From NCBI GenBank assembly GCA_025055355.1, contig JANWYM010000086.1:1-11376 (forward strand): DNA of 11,376 nucleotides, in the 5' to 3' direction. Under the pieces are notes generated by a model. The model ran no database searches, was not told the DNA's origin, and saw nothing but the letters and a program-made list of their open reading frames with translations. Below, piece after piece: positions 6,285 to 11,376 of this stretch. Source of the DNA: Abditibacteriales bacterium. GTDB taxonomy: Bacteria > Armatimonadota > Abditibacteriia > Abditibacteriales > JANWYM01. The translations under genes and the position numbers were made by a program. Positions within the stretch are counted from its first letter, which is position 1; each line of letters starts with the position of its first letter.

Positions 6285-6591
6285 ATGTGATGCCATCGTC
6301 GCGATTGCCTAAACGGCGTTTCCGTCATCTTCGCCGTCGGATGTGCTCTTGTCGTTTCCGCCGATGACGAAGGAAAGCCCGTATCGCCACCGCAGGATAC
6401 TGTCGTGTTATTCAACGGCAAAGACTTGAGCTACTGGACGAATTAGAACTGGGTGATGAAAGACGGCTACATGCGAGGTCAATCGCGGCAGCAGGGGAAC
6501 GAAGGAGGAATAAGGTCCCATTCTTCTGCAAGACCATGGTTGCAAGGTGCGGTTTCGCAACATCTGGATTGTGCCGAAGCAAACGGAGTAA
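6285..6591 (+). pseudogene. Broken DUF1080 (3-keto-disaccharide hydrolase) gene
   Basis: A good ribosome-binding site (AAGGAG, 6272-6277) precedes ATG 6285, but codon 2 is TGA. Reading on in the same frame gives a plausible signal peptide (VSVIFAVGCALVVSA, codons 12-26). It is followed by VVLFNGKDLSYW (40-51), a TAG at codon 54 (6444-6446), and NWVMKDGYM. These match VILFDGK and EWVVKDGYM in the intact gene at 7709. The middle of the family (ANSGVY and YEIQILDS core) is missing. The frame then shifts, and 6514-6591 gives GPILLQDHGCKVRFRNIWIV and a natural stop (TAA 6589-6591), matching the C-terminus of the intact gene. Two nonsense codons, one frame change and an internal loss of roughly 130 codons make function impossible. 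It is a decayed paralogue, probably once the first gene of this operon. Confidence 0.88.
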
Positions 6592-6603
6592 TAGAGTGAT
6601 CTA

Positions 6604-6728
6604 AACTTTTGCGTTTTGCCCTTTCCTCCGAAAACGCCTGTCATGGCGAGCGGAGCGAAGTCCTCCTCGCTGCTCGCCATGACGTTTTCCTGCAGCGGGG
6701 AGGGAGAGAAGCGCGAAACGCAAAAGTT
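6604..6728. mobile_element. MITE-like imperfect palindromic element (about 125 bp)
   Basis: The 13-base ends are perfect inverted repeats: 6604-6616 (AACTTTTGCGTTT) and 6716-6728. Inside, GAAAAC (6630-6635) pairs with GTTTTC (6684-6689), and GTCATGGCGAGC (6640-6651) pairs with GCTCGCCATGAC (6672-6683). The whole element can fold into one long hairpin. The core (TCATGGCGAGCGGAGCGAAG) resembles a dispersed palindromic repeat common in other bacterial genomes (TCATTGCGAGCGAAGCGAAG-type). It has no coding capacity. It lies between the pseudogene and the amidohydrolase, with its right end touching that gene's ribosome-binding site. GAGTGA occurs near both ends (6594-6599, 6732-6737) but not at equal distance, so a target duplication is doubtful. 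A large regulatory hairpin is the alternative. Confidence 0.6.
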
Positions 6729-6734
6729 GAGGAG
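6729..6734 (+). promoter_or_regulatory. Shine-Dalgarno site that decides the start of the amidohydrolase
   Basis: GAGGAG overlaps the possible GTG start at 6734, leaving it no spacing, but it sits 5 bases before TTG 6740. I therefore use TTG 6740. The site lies directly beside the right end of the palindromic element. Confidence 0.5.
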
Positions 6735-6739
6735 TGAAG

Positions 6740-7696
6740 TTGACTCGTCGAGGGTTTCTGAGGAAAACGGCTGTTGCGGCTGCGGCTGTGACTGTGGGAG
6801 GTGGCTCAATGTCGTTGGAACAAGCGGCGGCTGCAGCGAAAGAAAACGCTGTGCCGATTGTGGATACCCACCAGCACTTGTGGGACTTGACGAAATTCAA
6901 CCTACCATGGCTGAAGAGCGCGGGGAAACTTAACCGCAGTTTCCTGATGGAAGACTACAACGCAGCCACGAAAGGGTTGAACGTCGTGATGAGCGTTTAC
7001 ATGGAAGTAGACGTTGAACCGTCACAGCGGGTGAAGGAAGCCGAATACGTTATTGCTCTCTGCGAGAGCCGAAAGACGCCGATGCGGGCGGCGGTCATCT
7101 CCGGCGAGCCGTCGGCGCCGGGGTTCAAGGACTACATCAAGCAGTTCAAAGATAATCCCTACATCAAAGGTGTGCGCCGCGTGCTGCATGGGGGGCTTCC
7201 GCCGGGGCATTGCACGCAGCCGGAGTTCATCCGCGATATTCGTCTGCTGGGCGAGATGGGGATGAGTTACGACATCTGCATCCGCCCCGCTGAGTTGGGC
7301 GACGCGATAAAGTTGGTGGACGCTTGCCCCGACACGCGCTTCATCCTCGACCACTGCGGCAACGCAAACGTGCAGTGGAGCGACGCCTCCCCGTGGAAGC
7401 GTGACATCACGGCGTTGGCGCAGCGCAAGAACCTCATCTGCAAAGTATCGGGCATCATCGCCTCCGCCCAACCGGGCGCATGGACGCCCGCTGACCTTGA
7501 GCCCTATATCAAGCACGTCATCGCTGAGTTCGGATGGGACCGCGTCATCTTCGGTGGGGACTGGCCCGTATGCACGCTGACGGCGACTTACCAGCAGTGG
7601 GTCGACGCGCTCAAGCACATCGTCCGCGACGCCACGCCGCTGCAGCAGCGGAAGTTGTTCCACGATAACGCGGTCAGGTTTTACGGACTGAGATGA
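6740..7696 (+). CDS. Tat-exported amidohydrolase-family (lactonase-like) TIM-barrel hydrolase
   Basis: The protein has 318 residues. The N-terminus carries a twin-arginine signal (TRRGFLRKTA, R3-R4, then an Ala-rich hydrophobic stretch to about 33), so it is exported folded. The mature part is an amidohydrolase-2/COG3618-type metal-dependent hydrolase. It has DTHQHLW with the H44-x-H46 metal pair, H150 in VRRVLHGG, H205 in FILDHCGN, and the late catalytic Asp274 in IFGGDWPVC. Known relatives hydrolyse sugar lactones (L-fuconolactonase, L-rhamnono-lactonase type) or related ring esters. The nearby rhamnulokinase-type gene fits sugar use, but the substrate is unproven. The length is slightly above the usual 280-300 because of the signal. 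The start is TTG 6740 (see the ribosome-binding site). The DUF1080 gene follows after 12 bases with its own strong site, so the two are cotranscribed. Confidence 0.87.
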   Translation: MTRRGFLRKTAVAAAAVTVGGGSMSLEQAAAAAKENAVPIVDTHQHLWDLTKFNLPWLKSAGKLNRSFLMEDYNAATKGLNVVMSVYMEVDVEPSQRVKEAEYVIALCESRKTPMRAAVISGEPSAPGFKDYIKQFKDNPYIKGVRRVLHGGLPPGHCTQPEFIRDIRLLGEMGMSYDICIRPAELGDAIKLVDACPDTRFILDHCGNANVQWSDASPWKRDITALAQRKNLICKVSGIIASAQPGAWTPADLEPYIKHVIAEFGWDRVIFGGDWPVCTLTATYQQWVDALKHIVRDATPLQQRKLFHDNAVRFYGLR

Positions 7697-7708
7697 GGAG
7701 GTGACGCC

Positions 7709-8407
7709 ATGCTGCAAGGCATCGTTTTGCGTGTTGCCTGTTGCGTCTTGTTGAGCGCTGGATTGGTAGTCTTCTATGTGAAAGCGGCGGAGGAGAAGGG
7801 CAAACCGCCGAAGGACGCCGTCATTCTGTTTGACGGCAAGAGCACAGAGGCGTGGGTGCATCGCGGCTCGAAGAAGCCGTGTGAGTGGGTGGTCAAGGAC
7901 GGCTACATGGAGGTCAGAGGTGGCGACATTCATACGAAGCAGGAGTTCACGGATTTCCAGTTGCACCTTGAGTTCTGGCTGCCCGCGCTGCCCGACAAGC
8001 AGGGGCAGGGGCGCGCTAATAGCGGGGTTTACCTGCAAGGTCGTTACGAGATTCAGATTTTAGATTCCTACATGAACAACACCTACAAAGCTGGCGGCTG
8101 TGGGGCGATTTACGGCATCAAAGACCCTGACAACTTCGACAAAGCCGTGCGCCCGCCGGGGCAGTGGAACACCTACGATATCACCTTCCGCGCCCCGCGC
8201 TTCGACAGGGCGGGCAAGCGGCTGGAGTGGGCACGCGTGACCGTGTTCTGGAACGGCGTCAAAATTCACGACAACGTAGAAATCCCCACCGACAACACTA
8301 CCGCCGGTATGGGTGGTGACCCGAAGACGCCCGGTCCGATTATGCTGCAAGACCACGGCAGCCCCGTGCGGTATCGGAACATCTGGATTGTGCCGATGAA
8401 ATCGTGA
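7709..8407 (+). CDS. Exported DUF1080 protein (3-keto-disaccharide hydrolase family)
   Basis: The protein has 232 residues. A Sec-type signal (hydrophobic about 5-23, then KAAEEKG) is followed by a concanavalin-like beta-sandwich domain of PF06439. Marks are VILFDGKS (38-45), EWVVKDGYMEV (59-69), ANSGVYLQGRYEIQILDS (103-120), YKAGGCGAIYG (126-136), W153-N154-TYDITFRAPRF, and the closing PIMLQDHGSPVRYRNIWI (210-227). Members cleave 3-keto-glycosides or bind glycans outside the cytoplasm; the exact substrate is unknown. AGGAGGTGA (7696-7704) overlaps the amidohydrolase stop and lies just before ATG 7709. Its stop shares GTGA with the start of the glycosyltransferase. The dead copy at 6285-6591 is a close relative, with near-identical DNA in the last 60 bases. 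Confidence 0.9.
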   Translation: MLQGIVLRVACCVLLSAGLVVFYVKAAEEKGKPPKDAVILFDGKSTEAWVHRGSKKPCEWVVKDGYMEVRGGDIHTKQEFTDFQLHLEFWLPALPDKQGQGRANSGVYLQGRYEIQILDSYMNNTYKAGGCGAIYGIKDPDNFDKAVRPPGQWNTYDITFRAPRFDRAGKRLEWARVTVFWNGVKIHDNVEIPTDNTTAGMGGDPKTPGPIMLQDHGSPVRYRNIWIVPMKS

Positions 8408-9537
8408 GGATCCGTGTCACGCAAATTCTCGAAGCCACCACCGGCGGCACGCGCCGTCACCTCGTCGACCTCGTGGGAGGGCTGGACAAGACGCGCTTTG
8501 ATGTGCGCGTGATTTGCTCCAACCTCCGCAGCCCGCATTTCGTGACGGACATCGAACGCATGAGGCAGAACGGGGTAGCAGTGGACATCGTGCCGATGAC
8601 GCGCCACCTATCACCCGTTCGCGACCTGCGCGCGCTCGTTCACATCGTGCGCGCTCTGAAGCGTCACCCGTGTGACCTCGTGCATTGCCACAGCGCGAAG
8701 GCGGGTTTTTTGGGGCGCGTTGCTGCCCGCCTCGTTGGGGTGCCCGCCGTTTACACGCCGCACTGCTTTCCGTTTCTGATGGAAGTGCATCCCATCCAGC
8801 GGTTTCTTTACTTCACGCTGGAACAGTTTGCGGCAGGGTTCACCTATCACTTCATCGCCGTCTCCGAAAGCGAGCGCGACGTCGCCTTGCGAACGGGGCT
8901 TTGCCCGGCGGGGCAAATAACGGTCATTCACAACGGCGTTGACAGACCGCAGACTGCAGACCATAGACCACAGACCATAGACCATAGACCATGTATCGGC
9001 ACTGTTGGTCGCCTGACAAAACAGAAAGGGCAAGCCGATTTGCTGCGGGCGGCGCGGCGAGTTGTTGATGAGTTTCCGCAGGCGAAGTTCATGCTTGTCG
9101 GCAGCGGCGAAGACGAACCTTGCTTGCGGCAACTGACGGCGAGGCTGGGGCTGACGGAAAACGTCGTCTTTCTGGGGGAGCGCGAGGACGCAAGGGAGGT
9201 GTATACCCTTTTTGATGTTTACGTGCTGCCGTCGTTGTGGGAATCGTTCCCCTACACGCCGTTAGAGGCGATGGCAGCAGGCAAGCCCGTCGTCGCCACC
9301 GATGTCGGCGGCGTGCGCGAAATCGTTGCGGACGGCGCAACGGGCTATCTCGTTCCGCCACATCAGCCGACCATGTTGGCGGAGAAGATTTGCGCTCTGC
9401 TCAGGGACTCAGATGTGCGACAAGCCATGGGCGCGCGCGGGCGGGAGCGGGTGGAACGGCTCTTCACGCGGGGACGCATGGTGCGGGAGACGGAGAGGAT
9501 TTACGAGACGGTAGGTAAAGTAACCAGTGACCAGTGA
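8404..9537 (+). CDS. GT4-family glycosyltransferase with translated heptamer repeat
   Basis: The protein has 377 residues and is a retaining GT-B enzyme that moves a sugar from an activated donor. No membrane segment is seen, so it is likely cytoplasmic or peripheral. The N-terminal domain holds the Gly-rich start (ATTGGTRRHL, 11-20) and HCHSAKAGFLGRVAARL (94-110). The C-terminal domain has IGTVGRLTKQKG (198-209), LVGSGEDE and the E-x7-E donor motif at E280/E288 (ESFPYTPLE). GTG 8404 overlaps the DUF1080 stop by four bases (GTGA). The linker between domains (residues 180-196) is encoded by a 7-bp tandem array, giving a HRPQTID heptapeptide repeat where relatives have an ordinary variable loop. 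The last residues (TSDQ) and the stop codon are made from a second heptamer array. Cell-surface polysaccharide synthesis is likely but not shown. Confidence 0.88.
   Translation: MRIRVTQILEATTGGTRRHLVDLVGGLDKTRFDVRVICSNLRSPHFVTDIERMRQNGVAVDIVPMTRHLSPVRDLRALVHIVRALKRHPCDLVHCHSAKAGFLGRVAARLVGVPAVYTPHCFPFLMEVHPIQRFLYFTLEQFAAGFTYHFIAVSESERDVALRTGLCPAGQITVIHNGVDRPQTADHRPQTIDHRPCIGTVGRLTKQKGQADLLRAARRVVDEFPQAKFMLVGSGEDEPCLRQLTARLGLTENVVFLGEREDAREVYTLFDVYVLPSLWESFPYTPLEAMAAGKPVVATDVGGVREIVADGATGYLVPPHQPTMLAEKICALLRDSDVRQAMGARGRERVERLFTRGRMVRETERIYETVGKVTSDQ
8945..8992. repeat. 7-bp tandem array inside the glycosyltransferase, consensus GACCATA
   Basis: Six full units plus a partial seventh can be read: GACCGCA, GACTGCA, GACCATA, GACCACA, GACCATA, GACCATA, GACCAT. 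It is translated as two and a half HRPQTID-like heptapeptides. Because 7 is not a multiple of 3, gain or loss of one unit changes the frame. Confidence 0.92.
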
Positions 9538-9565
9538 CCAGTGGTCAGCGGTTAGTGACCAGATG
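9524..9565 (+). repeat. 7-bp tandem array, consensus CCAGTGA, left arm of inverted pair
   Basis: The units are CCAGTGA, CCAGTGA, CCAGTGG, TCAGCGG, TTAGTGA and CCAGATG. The glycosyltransferase stop codon (9535-9537) is the TGA of unit 2. The array is inverted relative to 9650-9684. Confidence 0.9.
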
Positions 9566-9649
9566 GGACGGCGGAAAAGGGTGTCTCGCCTTACGATGCT
9601 CCGTCTGAGCAAAGAGTGAAAATCAACTTAACGAAGCATCAGTTGCCCC

Positions 9650-9684
9650 TCACTGACCACTGGTCACTGGTCACTGGTCACTGA
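9650..9684 (-). repeat. 7-bp tandem array, same unit in inverted orientation (right arm)
   Basis: Read on the plus strand the units are TCACTGA, CCACTGG, TCACTGG, TCACTGG and TCACTGA, the reverse complement of the CCAGTGA family. Bases 9523-9548 and 9653-9678 form a perfect 26-bp inverted repeat around 104 bases. The loop holds a short GATGCT/AGCATC pairing and no recognisable gene. The array ends 4 bases before the ATG of the DUF218 gene, which leaves that gene no normal ribosome-binding site. Confidence 0.9.
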
Positions 9685-9688
9685 CTCC

Positions 9689-10381
9689 ATGGTGGAGATG
9701 AAAGCCATTCTCACGGCATTTCGCGCTCGCCCGCGCTGGCAGCGGCGGCTCATCAAGGGCGCGTTGTTCCTCGCGTTCGTGATCGGGGTGTTCGTGCTAC
9801 CTTATCAGTTCTGGCTGATGAAGGTGGCGCAGTTCCTGATTGTGACCGACGAACTGGAAAAGTGCGATGTGATCGTCGCCTTAGCCTATCCCCGCGACAT
9901 GCGGGTGCGCCACGCCATCAGACTCTACCAGCAGGGCTACGGCAACTACGTCGCGTTCAACTTCGGCGTCGGTCCGCGCACGCATGTGCCGAACATCTTC
10001 CGTAACGACCCCAAAGACTCTCCGCACGTCGTCGCGCGTGGGTTCGCTACTGAGCAAGGCGTGCCGCCGGAGAAAGTCATCGTGCAGGATTATACAACGG
10101 GGACGTTCGAGGAAGCCGTGCAACTGAAAAAGTTGATGCGGCGGCGCGGGTTTCGCTCCGCCATCATCGTCACCAGCGCGTTGCACACCCGCCGTGCGGC
10201 GATGGTGTTCCACAAGGTCTTTCGGGGTGAGAACGTGCGCTTGCTTTTCTACGGCGTGCCAGTGGAAGAAGAGAAGATGTCGCTCGACCGCTGGTGGACG
10301 CGGGAGGATGAACTTATTACCATCAATAATGAGTGGATCAAATTAGTCTTTTACTTTTTCAAATACTATCTGCGGAGATGA
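9689..10381 (+). CDS. DUF218 (YdcF/SanA-like) membrane-anchored protein
   Basis: The protein has 230 residues. A basic N-terminus (FRARPRWQRRLIKG) precedes one membrane helix (about 24-42). The DUF218 fold follows: CDVIVALAYPRDMRVRHAIRLY (59-80), QGYGNYVAF, ATEQGVPPEKVIVQDYTT (120-137), TFEEAVQLKKLM, and SAIIVTSALHTRRAAMVF (157-174). The C-terminal WWTRED and NEWIKLVFYF elements are also typical. Family members (SanA, ElyC, YdcF) sit in the inner membrane and affect envelope integrity or bind S-adenosylmethionine; no reaction is established for this one. ATG 9689 follows the heptamer array closely and has no Shine-Dalgarno site. ATG 9698, three codons in, is an alternative with GGTGGAG too near. 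No clear promoter is seen between 9538 and 9688, so it may depend on read-through from the operon upstream. Confidence 0.82.
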   Translation: MVEMKAILTAFRARPRWQRRLIKGALFLAFVIGVFVLPYQFWLMKVAQFLIVTDELEKCDVIVALAYPRDMRVRHAIRLYQQGYGNYVAFNFGVGPRTHVPNIFRNDPKDSPHVVARGFATEQGVPPEKVIVQDYTTGTFEEAVQLKKLMRRRGFRSAIIVTSALHTRRAAMVFHKVFRGENVRLLFYGVPVEEEKMSLDRWWTREDELITINNEWIKLVFYFFKYYLRR

Positions 10382-10411
10382 GTCAAGACCGGTCAACACT
10401 TCAGCATGCCA

Positions 10412-11311
10412 TCACTCCCTCTTGAGGGTAAACAACGCTACCTCTGGGGGACACAAAAACCGAAACGACACAACCTGCCCGATACCGCGATTGACATACA
10501 TCTGCGCTTTGCCGACGTGAAACCAACCTTGGCGGAAGTGGGGGACGCCTTTGCGGGTGAGGTAGTGCAGCAGGGGAATTCTGACCTGTCCGCCATGCGT
10601 GTGACCGACGAGGATGAGGTCAATCTCATGCTGTCCTATACGCTTAGCAATATCCGGCGCGTGCGCCAGCAACAAGGTCAGCCCTACGTTCGCTGGCATC
10701 CCACGTAGAGCGGCATCCAAATCGTCCAGTTGCTCCGAGGGATTGTTCACACCTACAACAGCTAACGGGGTGTCATTGACGTTGACCAGTTCGTGGGAGT
10801 TGATCAGCACCTTCACCCCCAACGCCCGCAATTCGGCGATCAGCGCGTCAGCGTGGCGGCGGTCGGCGTTGCCCAGCACGGCGAAGCAGCCATGCCGGGC
10901 GCGAAGGGGGAGACATTCACGCAGGCGCAAACGCAGCCAGGTGTTGCGGGCGACGAAGTCGCCCGTCAAAGCGATGAGGTCGGGCTGAAACCCCTCGACG
11001 CATTGGATGACCCGCCGATAATCCGCGCGTCCCAGCCCCAGCGCGCCGACGTGTAAATCGGTGACGTGTGCGATGCGCAGCCCATCCAGCGAGGCAGGTA
11101 AGCGTTCGATGATAACGTTCTGTCGCGTCACGCGCAGCCAGCGAGGTTCAATCAAAATCATGTAAATCAGCAGGGCAGACACCGCGCCGCGCACGCCCCA
11201 CTGCGCCATAAGGCTGTGGAACGGCGGACGCACCAGCGCAAAGTAGCAAGCGAGAAGCGCGCTGACGCCTATGAACGTATATCGGATTCTTCTTCGCCGT
11301 CGCGCTGACAA
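10412..11311 (-). CDS. Membrane-anchored calcineurin-like metallophosphoesterase (YkuE/YaeI-like)
   Basis: The protein has 299 residues. Two N-terminal hydrophobic helices (about 11-27 and 41-54) precede a phosphoesterase domain. Its metal motifs are TDLHVG (D85, H87), LTGDFV (D118), LGNADRRH (N148, D150), LLLAHAPD (H217) and GHTHGG (H237, H239). Family members hydrolyse phosphoesters, often lipid-linked (UDP-diacylglucosamine or related), at the membrane. The usual GNH(D/E) motif is GNAD here, so the conserved His is replaced by Ala149. I chose TTG 11311 (giving MSARRRRR) because GGAAGG lies 9 bases before it. An upstream TTG at 11347 would add 12 residues but has no ribosome-binding site and lies inside a divergent promoter. 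The gene converges on DUF218 with only 30 bases between the stops. Confidence 0.85.
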   Translation of the reverse strand: MSARRRRRIRYTFIGVSALLACYFALVRPPFHSLMAQWGVRGAVSALLIYMILIEPRWLRVTRQNVIIERLPASLDGLRIAHVTDLHVGALGLGRADYRRVIQCVEGFQPDLIALTGDFVARNTWLRLRLRECLPLRARHGCFAVLGNADRRHADALIAELRALGVKVLINSHELVNVNDTPLAVVGVNNPSEQLDDLDAALRGMPANVGLTLLLAHAPDIAKRIGQHEIDLILVGHTHGGQVRIPLLHYLTRKGVPHFRQGWFHVGKAQMYVNRGIGQVVSFRFLCPPEVALFTLKRE

Positions 11312-11328
11312 TCCCTCGTGCCTTCCGT

Positions 11329-11357
11329 TTGACAAATCGCGCCGCAAAGGGTAGAAT
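11329..11357 (+). promoter_or_regulatory. Near-consensus sigma70 promoter reading out of the window
   Basis: A perfect TTGACA (11329-11334) and TAGAAT (11352-11357, five of six) are separated by the ideal 17 bases. Transcription would start near 11364 and run rightwards, so a gene divergent from the metallophosphoesterase should begin just outside the window. The first transcribed bases are very G-rich (GGGGGG, then GGGGG). Confidence 0.7.
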
Positions 11358-11376
11358 GGGGGGAAGTAGGGGGAAG

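Noticed and set aside
6285..6290. Recoding of the TGA at codon 2 (selenocysteine or read-through) to rescue the DUF1080 gene
   Set aside because: A second stop, an internal deletion and a frame change further on make rescue implausible.
6290..6367. 25-codon very basic peptide (ATG overlapping the start-stop ATGTGA)
   Set aside because: Its frame differs from the one with DUF1080 homology; the Arg-rich content is typical of an out-of-frame reading.
7022..8038. Long minus-strand open frame (338 codons) opposite the amidohydrolase and DUF1080 genes
   Set aside because: It is antisense to two well-supported genes, its residues are Arg/Leu-rich and without motifs, and long antisense frames are common in GC-rich DNA.
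10406..10708. Plus-strand open frame of 100 codons after DUF218
   Set aside because: It is opposite the metallophosphoesterase, whose motifs are unambiguous, and has no family features.

Overview
The window looks like chromosome from a GC-rich, free-living, saprophytic bacterium with a two-membrane type of export biology. The closest fit I can argue is the Armatimonadota (Fervidibacter/Chthonomonas-like uncultured lineages). The clearest clue is the prepilin-like protein at 2082-2840, whose N-terminus (FTLIELLVVIAIIAILAA, then PVFAQAREKARQSSC) has the style expanded in that phylum. Other clues are a DUF1080 (3-keto-disaccharide hydrolase) gene plus a dead copy, a TPR/ASPIC-UnbV pair, and NHL propellers. 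The taxonomy is an inference from gene style, not a search result.

Layout, left to right. (1) 3-443: the 3' end of a rhamnulokinase-type FGGY sugar kinase, followed directly by an 8-bp tandem repeat array (445-508), then an NHL-repeat propeller gene (524-1390) and a small orphan gene (1424-1744). (2) 1745-2081: a non-coding region with a sigma70-type promoter, a hairpin and several Shine-Dalgarno-like motifs. It leads into a type IV prepilin-like/DUF1559-style gene (2082-2840) and a small single-pass membrane protein (2873-3121), closed by a strong hairpin. (3) 3201-6166: a translationally coupled pair, a membrane-anchored TPR protein and an FG-GAP/ASPIC-UnbV lipoprotein. (4) 6212-9537: a very good promoter with a palindrome at the expected transcription start. 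After it come a wrecked DUF1080 pseudogene (6285-6591), a MITE-like imperfect palindrome (6604-6728), and a tight operon of a Tat-exported amidohydrolase, an intact exported DUF1080 hydrolase and a GT4 glycosyltransferase. (5) 9524-9684: two 7-bp tandem arrays in opposite orientation forming a 26-bp perfect inverted repeat, then a DUF218 (YdcF/SanA-like) membrane protein. (6) On the minus strand, a membrane-anchored calcineurin-like metallophosphoesterase. At the right edge, a near-consensus promoter fires rightwards out of the window.

Functionally the window mixes carbohydrate use (kinase, lactonase-like amidohydrolase, DUF1080 hydrolase) with envelope functions (prepilin-like protein, glycosyltransferase, DUF218, metallophosphoesterase). 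The most unusual aspect is a group of short (7-8 bp) tandem arrays at gene ends and inside a gene. The heptamer array inside the glycosyltransferase (8945-8992) is translated. At each in-frame position where the consensus unit would give TAG, it carries a sequence that avoids the stop. Because the unit is not a multiple of three, copy-number change would switch the gene off. The two heptamer families share the core GACCA. I did not find a complete new defence or mobile system here.
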